NCBI GenBank assembly: GCA_025642075.2
Contig: JAODUO010000149.1
Location: 199,501 to 263,500 of the forward strand
Source: Ridgeia piscesae
Taxonomy: Eukaryota > Annelida > Polychaeta > Sabellida > Siboglinidae
Direction: 5' to 3'
Length of the DNA stretch: 64,000 bases
Position 1 is the stretch's first letter. Each line of letters starts with the position of its first letter. Below are positions 12,901 to 55,707 of the stretch, piece by piece. The notes beneath the pieces are model-generated. The model had not been told where the DNA came from. It was given only the letters and a program-made list of their open reading frames with translations, and ran no database searches. The translations under genes and the position numbers were made by a program.

Positions 12901-12995
12901 TAGTCTGTGTGTTGTGTTGGTGCCTAGTTCTGCCTAGCCCTAGTCTGTGTGGTGTGTTGGTGCCTAGTTCTGCCTAGCCCTCGTCTGTGTGTAGT
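9912..12995. repeat. 3.1-kb minisatellite, 30-bp units passing into 40-bp units
   Basis: From about 9912 to 10930 the unit is 30 bp (CTAGCCCTAGTCTGTG followed by TGTTGTGTTGGTGC). Five or so 31-bp units follow (TTTGGTGCC). From about 11170 to 12995 the unit is 40 bp, made by inserting TAGTTCTGCC into the 30-bp unit. Variants (CTGTCTAGCC, CTGCTTAGCC, GGTGTGTTGG, and shortened units lacking TTGTG) are interspersed in patterns suggesting higher-order amplification. Because 30 is a multiple of three and the unit lacks stops in some frames, frames of up to 354 codons occur. These are repeat artefacts. Confidence 0.96.
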
Positions 12996-13454
12996 AGAGT
13001 CTGTAGAGATGAGATCTGCATCACTGGTTGCACAACTGTGTGTTTATGTTAGTTTGTTTTGAAACCTGGTTACATAATTGTCGCTGCAGCCACATTAATT
13101 GCATTATTATCACCTAAGTGTCATATTGTATGTCATATGTTTCTTCTGACGCACCGCCGCAGTGACGTGTTAATGACATCTGTGACAGGTGGCAACAGTG
13201 GGAAATAGTGACACAGACTCACTAGTGGTAAATGGAATACTTTGTTCTGACAGTGTGGTTCAGAAAAGGAAATGCTTTCTAAAGGCTGAACGATTAAGTA
13301 GCACAGTGACTCAAAGAAAATATTAAGTAATATTAATCATGTTTATGTTTCATTTTGCTTTATATCAATGGTGGCTGAATAGGACTAGAATACAGTTATG
13401 TAAATTTCATTTGTTTTATTATTTAAATTTATTTTACAATTAATACCCGGTATA

Positions 13455-13506
13455 TAGCATATATCCATAGCCAGTAAATATAAAATTATATATACATAAT
13501 GATAAT

Positions 13507-13547
<41 letters not shown>

Positions 13548-13800
13548 ATTTTGTTAATATGTAATGAAACTTGTTTTTTTTTAATATTATATAATGAAAT
13601 AATATCGAGTTGCATAAAAAATATGGTTTCATATGATTGCTTCATATTATTGCAATCTGTCTAAAAATTGCAGTCCAAGTCTAAACATTGTCATTTTATA
13701 ATTAGGTCACCTTCTTCGCCCATACAGTCTTTGGTTTTTTCCTGATCAATAATTGCGAGTGCTAGCTAGCAGTAACAGCTTTAAGTTAAATAATGAATTT
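13455..13800 (-). repeat. Interspersed repeat, right copy of an inverted pair
   Basis: Reverse-complement partner of 8793-9118, running from GCTAGCTAGCA near 13765 down through the TA run at 13513-13543 to the TATCCATAGCC block near 13465. It differs from the left copy by many substitutions and small indels, so the duplication is old. Together the two copies bracket the 3.1-kb minisatellite. Confidence 0.75.
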
Positions 13801-16396
13801 ATATAATTAATTATTCCATGACATGAGCCATCGTGGTAGTTTAAAAAATCAAGCATGCCACTCTTCGCTAAGTAACGTGCAGTGCAAGTTGCTGTGATTT
13901 AACTAGACATCATGCCATAACAATTCACACATTTGCAAAAGTGGAGACTGCAAGTCAGGTCTGTACGAAAAAGACACAGAGGCAGGATGACAGATGTGAA
14001 AATAAGCAGCCTTAGGCCACTGGAACTGTGCAGTTTCAACAGCCCAGCAGTCAACATGATTTGTTTTCGATATTCTGTTCATATGACGTGGTACCTGATT
14101 CATTTATGAAAAAAGTTCAAATGGATTCACATTTCAAATGTAAGTACATTTGTATCCGGGACTAGTATTGTGTTGCTTGTGCCCTAAAAAGTGCCACAGT
14201 CTGTGACCGTGTGTTTGTGCACATGCATGTTGATGCTGTCATACATGTGTACAGGTATTAACTCTTTCAAGTCAATGTCCATTATTGATAAAGCCAGTAG
14301 ACTGTGAGCTCTAGACACTTAGGCACAAATTACCCAGGGGTAGTGACAAACCCCGTTTTCTCAACCTTCTATCTCGGTGAACTTTCTTCTGTCCTGCTAA
14401 CATCAGTATTCAATATCCACCTGGTATTTCTCATAGCTTATATTTATATTACAAATCTTGACCTCAATTAATTACACAATGATACATGTTAGTCGCGTTA
14501 CATTAAACTAAATAAATACTACAGAACTATCCTATTATTGCTGCAACTATAGACAAATATATAAACTATTTTAATATCAATTACCCTAGGAAAGTATTTA
14601 TCTAACAAGTGCGTAAATTTAAAATGTAATGCCCACCATGATGCCATTATTAAATGGAAATGGAACATACTATTTTTGTGTGAATAACAAAGCCATTTGA
14701 ATAGAACTGCGTATACTATATAACTGTAGTGTTATGCTATAAGACAAATGCACACCAATACCAGTGTTTATGGAGTGGCGTGGTGGACAGATTGTTCTAA
14801 TACATGTGAAATTATACAATTTTACATAAAACAAATTATATAATTCCAGTACTTTGCAACACAACAGTCAAACCATGATGCAATAAATCATATATACATA
14901 TGTCGCTCTGTGTCTATATGGAACACTTTTTGGGGTTGTATGGATGACAGTGTCCCCGAGCTGACTAGTACAACCATCACCTGAATGCCTGGCCAGGTGA
15001 GTCTAGTTGTTAATGAAGTCAGTCTGAGTGACATGTATGCACAGCGTACCTCCCAGTGACACTGCTCACCTGACAGGTGTACATAGCCCAAGGCTCCAGC
15101 CCAATGTTTTTATTCTGCAAATTATCTTCTAGTCCAAGTCAATGCTCTCACATTACAAGCTGAACACCAGCACACAGTGGGGCACAAATGCTTCACAATC
15201 GATTCCAAGCCCTTTTGTCTGGTGTGTATGAATGTATTCCATATAAACCATTTGTATTCCATATAAATCAACATGAACTGATAATCTATAATAGGTTTTC
15301 TATCAGAGATAACTGGTATGTAAAATTGCACTGTCATCCTATGCAAGCGACAACTTCTCGATTAGCAATAAGAAAAACAACGTCAGTCAATATCAACATT
15401 AAAAATAATAATAAAAAATGCATACTACGGGTAGTTTCATTCTCAGTATGAGGTTCTATTTAAATCATTGAACTTATTAACCAACTATCACCATAGCACA
15501 GCACTTAGAGATCATTGCTCAAGCACATACTGCAACACCAATCTAAATGATTAGTCATCTAAAGGACTTTCCTAAAATTAGACTTGATGAATTACGGCAG
15601 TATACATGTACTGGAATGCCTTTGGCTCAAAGTCATGTTCTATTGACTATTGACAACCGATGAGATGTTTTGTGACTAGAGAAGTCGGGATGTAAATATA
15701 TTCCAGGCATTACAGATCAACTGAGAACCTTGGTACTTCTAATTTCCAAAAATATTTCTGTATCTAATAAATATAGTGCGGATGTGTATGTGTGCGTGTG
15801 AAATTACTGTGAATCATACATCTAGTACATCTACTGGACGGGGGTTTGGACCTGGTAAACTTGTGTATATAATATGTCATCATAATACTGTTGAGAAAAA
15901 CACAGGCAACACAAGACAGTGTTTCCCGTGTGTAAAATGGTGCACAAGGCAATATAGACAAGCACCGGAGGCGCCGATTGGGCCTAGCAGGACGTTTGAG
16001 CACTTTTGCCCTGTTTTTGAGATCAGTTTATTTTTGCTCTATGCAAAGTATCATGGGTAAACATGCATTCATCTACATGGCGCAACATTCAGTTTTACCA
16101 AACAATATTTATTTACGTTGACTCAGCAGCATTAAATTTATATTTTTAAAATGTAAAAAAATCTGAAGTCAACTTCTTTTTACCGGAAGTGATGCAGAAT
16201 GAAATTCTGAATACATATATATCGAAAAAAGGTGGTAATTTTTTTTTGAAAATGCCCTAGTATAATTTAGGCCAGTTAATTGGAAGATTACCAATGGCAA
16301 TTATATGTTACTTTTTACTAGGCCTAATTATATGTATATGTACATATCGGTAAATAAGGCACAAGTATGAATAGGGGTTCCACAACAAATACTCAC
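13801..16396. other. ZDHHC intron 1 (proximal part), no exon seen
   Basis: I searched the minus strand for the second ZDHHC exon (the segment after TM1 leading to the DPG motif and the cysteine-rich DHHC domain) and found none here or further left. Members of this family often have a long first intron, so the remaining exons probably lie beyond position 1. No other gene is supported in this stretch. Confidence 0.6.
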
Positions 16397-16686
16397 TCAA
16401 ATGCGAAGAATAGCACCGACGTGATAAGGATCAAGGCAACCGTCAGAATAAACACGCCCGGTTGGTTGGCCATCATAATCCTTCCATCGCAATAAAATTT
16501 GTTCCGTCCGGGATATACTTCCCATTTCTTGATTGGTCGCGGCATGGTTTTAGACCAGTTGACACCGGCAAGAGACACTGACAGACGGGTGGGCGAGTCG
16601 GTAGAAACAGGTGTGTACGCTTGTCGGTTTTTGATTTTCATGGGGTATACTTCTTCGGCCACTCCAGTCCCCGGAGGGCGGTCCAT
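16397..16686 (-). CDS. ZDHHC14: ZDHHC9/14/18-type palmitoyltransferase, first coding exon (partial gene)
   Basis: These enzymes are multi-pass Golgi/plasma-membrane proteins that transfer palmitate to cysteines of target proteins through a DHHC-cysteine-rich domain. The exon encodes about 97 residues from an ATG at 16686. After a variable N-terminus comes [17 protein letters not shown] at residues 53-69, closely matching the RKWEVFPGRNRFYCGGR signature of ZDHHC9, 14 and 18. The first transmembrane helix follows (about 77-96, [18 protein letters not shown]). The exon ends TTT GA|GTGAGT, so the split codon can become Asp as in family members (FD before the second exon). The catalytic DHHC domain is not in this window. 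The subtype call (14) rests on the divergent neighbour TMEM242; 9 or 18 cannot be excluded from the sequence alone. Confidence 0.85.
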
Positions 16687-17088
16687 CCATGAAAACGGTC
16701 ACCAGTAACATCAACGAATACTAGTATTCGCCCACGGTGAGTTATGTCACGTACGACTTATTAGCCTCGAGTCAGAACGTATTCTTTTGTACAAACAAAC
16801 GTCAACATTAACTTTCCTAGTTCCATTTGCGTATAACGCATGCGTCTGAAAAAACATTTCCGTTTCCTGGTTAGCTACCCTGGAAGCACTAATGATCGTT
16901 GTCTTTGAATTTCGTTAACTATTTGAAGTATGAATTGTATAAATTGCTATTGCTGTGTTATTACATATTACTAATAATATTACATGTCGTGATTATTAAA
17001 TAGGGTTTTGTCCCGTACACATTTAGTCATATCATAGGTTAGAGACTATTGTTAAAAAGGTTCCGCGAAAGCAGAAACTTGCGAAGCC
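16687..17088. promoter_or_regulatory. Putative bidirectional promoter between ZDHHC and TMEM242
   Basis: Only about 400 bases separate the two divergent start codons. No TATA box is obvious. A perfect palindrome ACGCATGCGT at 16836-16845 resembles the NRF-1 half-site core (GCGCATGCGC). ETS-like TTTCCG and TTTCCTGG motifs lie at about 16857-16870. The region contains several CpGs. A shared promoter is inferred from spacing and motif content. Confidence 0.55.
16836..16845. promoter_or_regulatory. ACGCATGCGT palindrome (NRF-1-like)
   Basis: A ten-base perfect palindrome in the divergent ZDHHC/TMEM242 intergenic region. The identical decamer also occurs upstream of the CLIC-like gene at 60308-60317. 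Confidence 0.45.
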
Positions 17089-17176
17089 ATGACGATAGAA
17101 AAGCAGGTGCCCGATGGAAACATCGACATCGGAAATGATTGTTCAAAGCAACTTGCAAAAAAGTCAAGAACACCTG
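17089..17176 (+). CDS. TMEM242: TMEM242 exon 1 (N-terminus)
   Basis: The ATG follows GCGAAGCC; 29 codons plus one base end at ACACCTG|GTAG. The leftover G joins AA of exon 2 to give Glu in frame. The sequence is hydrophilic and not conserved, so it is supported by phase and position rather than similarity. Confidence 0.6.
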
Positions 17177-20100
17177 GTAGTTGTTAAATTGTTAACATTA
17201 ACTGTCACCGGTTTTAGCTTTCCGACTATAAAACAAGATGACATTGTATTATCGCCCACCCTTGCATGACCCTCAAGTCAACCCACTGCCCAGGGCCAGG
17301 CTCAGACAGTCAACCAATGAATCTTGTCGACTTGATTTTGTTGTCATGTTAAGCTGTCAGCACTTAGCCCGAAAGGCATCTGCCGAATTAATTTTGCTAT
17401 TATTTCATTTTATAGCAATTGGTTACTACGCGTAGCTTACTGTAATATAATTTTTTTATTATCTGTAATGTATCGAGGGGTCTTTTAGCAGTGTCAGGTT
17501 AATGTTAGGGTTTCGGGTAAGTTTAGGATTAGATAAGTTAGCTTAGGGTTATTTAGAGCTACTGTTACTTTTGGGTTAGTATAAAACCGGAATTTGTGAA
17601 GACCATTTATTTAGAGACGCCTGCGATAAATTACCGATGTTACAAACTTGCGGTAAGCGCCGAGCTCTGCGTAGCAGCAGTAGATCATGTTGAGTTTTGC
17701 ACAAGATTGTTTTCTTAATTTTATTCTTTACAGCAATGTAAATAATTTTACTTTGTAATCTAGTGTCTGTATATGTACATAAGATATGTGAGGATAAGTT
17801 TGGCGACTGTCAGAGGTTGTTTTCATGGTTAAGTCAAAAAGTAAACAAAAAGATCAATGCATATGGCATGACGCCACGTTCTGGCAAGACATCTCGACAT
17901 GGTTCAGAATTCTAATAGAATTTGAAGCTACTGAATATTCATATTCAATATTCGTTTTGTATTCGAAATTTCGAGGATTTTCGATTTGAATGAAATTCCA
18001 GATTTGTCCCATTCTTATTGCGCACATACTAATATATAATAATTACTTTCATATGGCTAAAAAACTCTTATTCTGAATATATTCGAAACCATAATTAACT
18101 TTAGGCACAGTAAATTTGGTACAAAGCCCTGTTTGTTTGCGCCGATATCAATCGCGTTTGTCTCCTGCCAGTTCGCTGTGGCTTCGGCGAAGGCGCCCGT
18201 TCGCTGTGGCTTCCGCGAACGGGCGCCTTCACCGACTTGTAAATGGCAATTAAATTGTTTACGAATCGGGCGGTGACGAACAATAATTATGATACTGAAA
18301 TGGCAGGCTAACAGTTATGTTATGTTTGCTTCACTATGTCTACGAAAAAACATTTACTTGTGCGCAAATATACGAATTCGTCAACTGCGTATGAACTGCA
18401 GTAGTCTCGAACCACCGTGAAATGGCGTGAATTGCATTATAAATCGGCACGGTAAATGTGCGATCTAAATTTATATTTTGGGATTGGTTGAAAGATGAAA
18501 TCAAGCCAATAGTGAGCGCAATTAGTAAAAGTATTAATATTTGCCCGACTTCGGCAACATGTCAATTCATTTGTGCGTTTCGACTGCTGAGTTCAAGGTT
18601 ATTTTAGACCGCGACTGTGTTATCGCTCTGTCTCAGTTCGCATCGCCAGACGAGGCGCATTTGCTCTGAATTTATTTCAAAATTGTACACCATTCGCAAG
18701 ATTGACTCAGTTCAACAGTCGACAGTGTATATTATTTTAATGTAATACACATTTACGTTGGTTTCAATGTCAGTTAGTTTTATCAATCACGCATACACCG
18801 TGCAACCAGCACATTGGCTTCGGTTGCTGTTGTGGCGTTTTGGGGGTGGTATGTAATCTATAACGTGCCTTGTTTATAACGCGGTTCCATTTTGTGGACC
18901 CCAACTACCGTGTTATAGTGAGGCGCGACTGTACTAAGTATAAATTGTCATTATGTTGTCAAACTTAATTATTACCTTGCTGGTCCTTGATATATCAGTT
19001 GAAACTTGAGTGGTGTGACAGCCAGAGACTAACATTTTATTATTAAAGTGAAAAGGCCACGTTTACATGGCAACAAGAAAACATTTGATTTGTATTTTGA
19101 ACTTAAACTGATTTACATGACCATTTAATTTCTTCTGTTGATAGATGGTAACATGGATCAAATAATGACGTTTACACAATTCCAGCAACCCTGTGAACTA
19201 GTGTGAAGTGATATATTTAAGCCCCTTCATAATAGATCAAATGCCAATGAACCATGGGTATATGGAAAGAGGCAGATGGGTGTTTCAGGCATCAGCATCT
19301 GAGAGGATTCTGAGACATTCTTACAGTGCTGTAAAGTTTGCATTATTGTAAGGATTTCAGCAGTATGTGTTGTGTTTGCAGAAATCATATTTCTCGCGGG
19401 TGTTGCGAGTATGTCAATGATGTGTGGCTTTGGAGCAACTCTGGCAGTGGCAAAGAAAAAGGATCCAAACATGTTCACGAAGGTATGTTAGGTATGCTAT
19501 ATCAAACCACATTCCACAAAGACAACTAACTGAACTACCCATCCAGTGACCCTGTGTCATAGGCTCAAAGCAACCAGATCAGTCAAGTAATAACAAACGG
19601 ATGCTGACATAGTAATTATATTTTGTTGTTCCAGTATAGATTTTGGTGATATTTTGGCAAGATATTTTTTATTTTCACAAAATGCACACTTTTTCAAACG
19701 AGATCTACATGGGGGAAAGGTTAATTTATCAGAGGTCATGTTGTACGAACAATATTATAATGGACTTGTTAATTACGAAAATAAAATATCATTTGTGATG
19801 ACTGATGAGTTGGTCAGTGGCATCGATAAATATCAGTGGGGACCTGTCTCTAGTGATCTGGTCATTGTTGCAGTAACAAAATAAATGTTTACACTTTCCA
19901 ATGATGTTATTGCTTTTCAAAACGTCTTTAAGGCGACATTGTCTAAATGCAAATTCATTATCTCAAACCAGAAATGGTAATCATTTGCAGGAAGTTGAAT
20001 CATATGAAAACAGATGAGTTATGGCTAGTTTACAGGAAATTGTAGTTTGCGTGTTTACTGGTTGATTTATTTGCTTAGATCACTGGAGTGCAAACAATGT

Positions 20101-20595
20101 TTCTGACTTTTCAACATGGTTGTCAGTGAATATACCTTCAGCATGTCTAATTTAACGTTAAGAACATTACATTAAAAATAGACACGTACATGTTTGGTTT
20201 GTGATGTTTAAAATTTACTGTTAACAGTTAGTATATTATGTATAAGGTATAACGCAGTATTTAGGACAATGAAACAAGTAACATACATGGATCTATGTTC
20301 TGCTTGTTTCAGGGTCTGATAGCTGGGGAACATATCCCTGAAAGTGGAGCTGCCCTGGCCATGAGGGCGCTGGGATGGGGCACCCTCTATGCCGTCACAG
20401 GGGTGGGGTTGATCTGCTTTGGCATCTGGAAACTAAGTGGGGCAAAAAGTGTACGTTTCTTATTCATTTATTTATCTTCAGTATCGTCCTATCTTCTACT
20501 AAGAACGCGTTGGTTTTCAATAAGTAGTGTACATTTCATGTCGAATAGAATGTGTTCACGTGTTTGAGTCATGTAGTGCCTATATAACATGAGAT

Positions 20596-20630
<35 letters not shown>

Positions 20631-21865
20631 TTCAAAATTATTCATTAAAATAATTATTTTGATGTAATAAGTAAACATCTAAGATGTCCTTTAAAATGAT
20701 TTTTTTTTTTTTAATATTATGTTAAGCTAATAAATAAATGTTCTATATCTAAATGTCATTTAAAATTATACATAATGATTATAGTAAGAACATTATATTT
20801 ATACCAACGTATTTGCTGACTTTTTGTTTGTTTATCATTCCAGCCTTTTCATAAACAAATTATCGAATTATTGTGTAAATGTTGATACTGATAGGGTTGA
20901 TGTTTGAAAATACAATGAAATAAGAGTGGACCAGGCAGACACATAATAGGCCAGTGGCATACTCGACTACTTGCTATCTATGCGGCCATCTTCTGCGGAT
21001 ATCAACCTTATTGTATTGTGATACCTATGTAGCTCAGTTGCACAATAATAATAATAATAGTTTATTTCACTCTCTCTCTCTCTGGGCAATCAAAAAGATT
21101 GAAATGGGTACATAAAACATGCAAAGTATATTTGTTAAAATAGATTCAAATAATATATAATTTAAGACATTAGCGTAAATATAAATTATACTGTAGAGAA
21201 TATACGATATGTATCAATAAAACTAATTAAAATAATTTAAGACATTAAAACATATTTTATGTTAAAATGTTACACCGATAAGTCAATGTATTTGACTAAA
21301 CTTATTAAAAAATTATAAATAGTTTAAAACATTAAAATAAATAGATCTAAAAAATAAATTAAGGCTTTACAATATTTTACACCTATCCATATCAGCATGC
21401 ACGAAAGTTTTTTAAGTCACTGCGAGTTCTTTTGGTGCATAACCATTGGACTGTCAACCTTGAGAACTGACGTTCAAATCTTGTGCTATCGTTCACACTA
21501 GATTACACTAGTTCACTCAACTGTATGAATGAGCACCTGACAGTAGACAGTGGTGGGTATTTATGTACGAATAGTCTTCATGCATTAATTACAGCATGGG
21601 TGAATACTTTTCAGAGAAGTGAAGATGGTTTTCAATTGAACATGTCAGCCTGGGTTTTGGGCCTAAGGTATAAACACTTTGAAGAGTAATGCTGTTGATA
21701 CTGTTGATAATTGTGACATAGCTGTCTGCTTTTTCTTAGATGGAGGACTTTCGGGCAAAGATACCAAAGGCACCAAAGAAAGAACCAACTGGAAGAAACA
21801 GTTTCAAAAACACCACAGAACTCATTGACTACATCATGCACAATGGCGAACATAAGAAATCATAG
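17089..21865 (+). CDS. TMEM242: TMEM242, complete, four exons
   Basis: TMEM242 is a two-helix protein of the mitochondrial inner membrane that, with TMEM70, helps assemble the c-ring of ATP synthase. Coding exons are 17089-17176, 19382-19482, 20313-20450 and 21740-21865. The phases fit (1, 0, 0) and give 150 residues, against about 141 in human. Exon 2 encodes the first helix and a KKK stretch (residues about 31-63), like human GGIFLG...LAKKKSPEWFNK. Exon 3 carries the diagnostic PESG (72-75) and RALGWGTLYA (81-90) and the second helix (about 86-104, ending GIWKL). Exon 4 starts MEDFRAKIP, as in human MNDFRSKM. All introns are GT-AG. The N-terminal exon is the least certain, being chosen by phase and donor only. 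AATAAA follows at 21912-21917. The gene diverges from the ZDHHC exon and converges on RPGR. Confidence 0.9.
18090..18740 (+). repeat. Interspersed repeat family (younger copy) in TMEM242 intron 1
   Basis: A diverged second copy in the same orientation lies at 53370-54800. Shared blocks include ACTTTAGGCACAGTAA, GTTTGTCTCCTGC, CTTGTAAATTGCAATTAAAT (here TGTAAATGGCAATTAAAT), ATTTTGGGA and TAATATTTGCC. This copy keeps many CpGs (for example GCGCCCGTTCGC and an adjacent inverted GCGAACGGGCGCC); the other copy has lost most of them. No protein is encoded. It is probably a non-autonomous element or the remnant of a larger one. Confidence 0.7.
19382..19482 (+). CDS. TMEM242: TMEM242 exon 2
   Basis: Acceptor TGTGTTTGCAG and donor ACGAAG|GTATGT. 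It encodes the first membrane helix followed by AVAKKKDPNMFTK, aligned with human SLAKKKSPEWFNK. Confidence 0.92.
20313..20450 (+). CDS. TMEM242: TMEM242 exon 3
   Basis: Acceptor CTTGTTTCAG and donor AAAAGT|GTACGT. It encodes 46 residues with PESGAALAMRALGWGTLYA, the most conserved part of the family, and the second helix. Confidence 0.95.
20600..20630. repeat. (TA)n microsatellite
   Basis: A TA run of about 15 copies in TMEM242 intron 3. Confidence 0.9.
21045..21115 (+). mobile_element. (AAT)n-GTTTATTTC element fragment
   Basis: An AATAATAATAATAGTTTATTTC stretch is followed by (CT)n. A nearly identical lead (AATAATAATAATAGTTTATTTC) occurs at 59964, so it is part of a dispersed repeat family. 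It lies in TMEM242 intron 3. Confidence 0.4.
21415..21690 (+). mobile_element. tRNA-derived SINE, plus-strand copy, old
   Basis: The body aligns over about 150 bases with the SINE at 35485-35801: TTCACTCAACTGTATGAATGAG against TTCACTCAGCTGTATAAATGAG, then GTAGACAGTGG, CATTAA and a GAAGTTGAGATGGT-like block. A decayed B-box-like GTTCAAATCTT lies at about 21472. It inserted just before TMEM242 exon 4. Confidence 0.7.
21740..21865 (+). CDS. TMEM242: TMEM242 exon 4 with stop
   Basis: Acceptor TTTTCTTAG; 41 codons and TAG at 21863-21865. It begins MEDFRAKIP. The tail is lysine-rich, ending EHKKS, comparable to human ending LKSK. Confidence 0.9.
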   Translation: MEDFRAKIPKAPKKEPTGRNSFKNTTELIDYIMHNGEHKKS

Positions 21866-21911
21866 CAACTACACTGGATATTTTATATTGTTTGTTATCA
21901 TTACAAAAAGA

Positions 21912-21917
21912 AATAAA
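21912..21917 (+). terminator. TMEM242: AATAAA polyadenylation signal of TMEM242
   Basis: A canonical hexamer 47 bases past the stop codon, in the expected orientation. Confidence 0.7.
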
Positions 21918-23815
21918 TTGCTGTTTTACAGAAAATAATCCGAGTTACCTCAGTTTTGGACAGGGGAATAAGACACATAATACTTGACGGTTAAAGCTGC
22001 CTTCAGAGCAGTTTATACGTTATATACAGATACAGGGTAGACACAGTATTACTACATAACATGTGCCACACCGGACGGTTCGATTTATACCCAAGATCCC
22101 CATTCGACAAGGGCACCAGATAAAATATTAACTGTAAATCCATGAACCACTCGAACAGGTCCAGTAGTATGCCTACAAAATTTCATTCCCATATGCATGA
22201 ATCAAACAGACACATGCTCATACCTACCAGTATATACAAAACAATTCAGAGCCACAATCTTGTATTACAGATGTGGCCTTGTTGATTTGCAATCAAATTG
22301 TCAACAAACACACATAGACAGTGTATGTTCACAATATTCTCACTTTATTTACAAAAAAGTTTGTCAACAAACATTATACACTGTTGTGCGTGCTATCTGC
22401 ACTACTACACATCCATAAATAAATAAATAAAATAGACTTACTGCAATTAGTCAATAGGACATAAACCAGGTTCGTAGGACGGATTTTCTGCAAGTACTTG
22501 GTTCTGTTGAACTATGCTATTTTAAAACATTACTGCAACACAATATAATGCTCACTCAACATTGCTACTTGTTTTCTAATAACAGACAAGTTGTGATGGC
22601 AAGATATTTGTGCAGATTACACTATGTCGGGCCTTTGTTAATATCAGGCAACATCAGTCGATACTGGTGAATATCTTGCATTGTATCAATTATCATGAAG
22701 CTTCATCACATCTCCAGTCAATATTTATACCTATTTTATATGCCTTTAGTGGTGTAACGGAAATGACAAAAAGTTAGTAGAATGACACACAAACATTATC
22801 CACAGAAATGACGGGATTAAAACTGAGTTATAATGTAAATTTTATATAACTGGCTAATAAATAAGGATGAAGGCGAACTGTTAAATTAGTGATAAAATAA
22901 ACATTGCACAAACAGCCAATGAGGTAATCACAAAACAAAAACATGGCCGCCGACTGAGACTATAACACAATTGTTGACTAGGTTAATGCTAAGAAGTCAA
23001 GATTGTACAGAGATATGTGAATAATGTTTGATAAATAAATGTGGCTAGACGTGTTTCAAAGTGTCCAAATTACAAAATTGTGTTTGTTCTTACGCTCTCA
23101 GTTTATGGTTACATAACAACACATGATAAGTACATAACTTGTAACCACAAAACTGCAGTAGATATGGTGCATACATAACAAGTATTCTGTACATTATAAT
23201 AACAGAAAACTGGTCACCTTTCAAGATGATCAACAACAATGATGGATCCCGAGCTACAAAACTAATGGAGCATCCATATAGAAATTTAAACAAAATAATA
23301 CATAATAATGTAACACAATGACAGCTAACTCCCAAAACTATCCCCCGGAGCAGGATGTGACCGAAACAAATATTGCGTTGGTTGTAATTTGTAACACATG
23401 TTCAAAGCAAATAGATGCAAATATTACAGACAAATAATATTTCTTACCAAGTTACTTTGAAGAGCTCCTGATAGCCTAATAGCTGTTAGTAATACAGCAG
23501 ATTCTTTCTGCCAAGGAAATCTGTAATATATAATGTTTGAGCTCAGTTTACTGTTTCAGATATGCCACTGAATGTGCTGTAACATCAAAAGAACCAGGAA
23601 TGGATGAGTCTTTCCCTAACATCAGTAGCACGCTATTAACTTGTTAAGTTATATTGCAACAATGACCTAAGGCACAGTTATGGGCATGCTAGCAAGAGAA
23701 CAAATGGATGATTTGTATCATATATTTAACTAAGTCATGGATGTGGTCAACACTGCATGTGGACCATGCATTATATTTCCTAAAGACCATCGTCATTATA
23801 TAATATATATATATA

Positions 23816-23873
<58 letters not shown>

Positions 23874-24773
23874 ATTTGTTTTTGTTAAAAAAAATTAACA
23901 GACGTTCAATCATCTCAAACTTGGAATGTGGTTGTTGTGGCATGGACCATAATGGTCTTTATACAGTGGACCTCTTCTGGTAGACGGTATTCTTACCATA
24001 TGTCCCTCCCTTCTATGGTCTCCTCTGTAGACCCATGTCTTCCCAGACCCAATATTACCTATGGTCCTCATGTCTTGGACCTGTCTTGCAAACCATGTTC
24101 ATCTTACCAGGAACCCTCCTATATGCACGGTCCTTGTTCTCTTGGACCATCTACCTGGTTAGGTCCTCACCCTATGTTACTATTTCTCTTCAGTCAGATT
24201 CATAGCCTGGTAGTCTTAAGAAACCTCAGTGTTTACATCCACACCACAGAATTGTCTCTGCTTTGCAGAACAACAACACTGTGAAACAATGATTGGGGCA
24301 CATTAGTTCCTAGGTGGAGCTCTTCACTTTTATGCACAGTGAAGTCAGTATTAGAAGCACTTCCTGTCAATGCAGTCAAGCACACATTGGCACACAAGGC
24401 GTTAACTTCGTTTTCGACACATCTGTATTCGATACACAACTCCGGAATGTTACATATGAACAGGGAACATAATAGGTGCAATAATAAACATGTTTTTGTA
24501 GCACATACATACACGAGGTTACCCAGGATTCCATAGCAGGGTGGCACAGGTCCAGCTTGGCTAGACTGTCGATTTCTCGTGGCTGATCAACACCGCAGCA
24601 AACATTTAAACTGGAAACTCCTACTGTGCTACGGCCATTTCATGGTTCAGTTCACTGCCTCATCACGGTTCACTTCACAGCCTTGTCATGGTTCACTCCG
24701 TCACAGCAAAGGATGTCTGCCTGATTAATTAGTGCAAACTTCGCTGTGTGTTCCTGCTCTCCGTGTCTGTCTT
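21918..24773. other. Intergenic region / RPGR 3' UTR
   Basis: The TMEM242 and RPGR 3' ends converge here. There is a (TA)n tract at about 23803-23868. Between about 23935 and 24170 short imperfect repeats of a GGTCCATGG/TGGACC theme create a 118-codon plus-strand frame that I do not regard as coding. The RPGR polyadenylation site was not fixed. Confidence 0.6.
23803..23868. repeat. (TA)n microsatellite
   Basis: An interrupted TA run. Confidence 0.95.

Positions 24774-55707
<30,934 letters not shown>

Noticed and set aside
23928..24284. 118-codon plus-strand frame
   Set aside because: No domain. It arises from short GGTCC/GGACC repeats in the tail-to-tail intergenic region.
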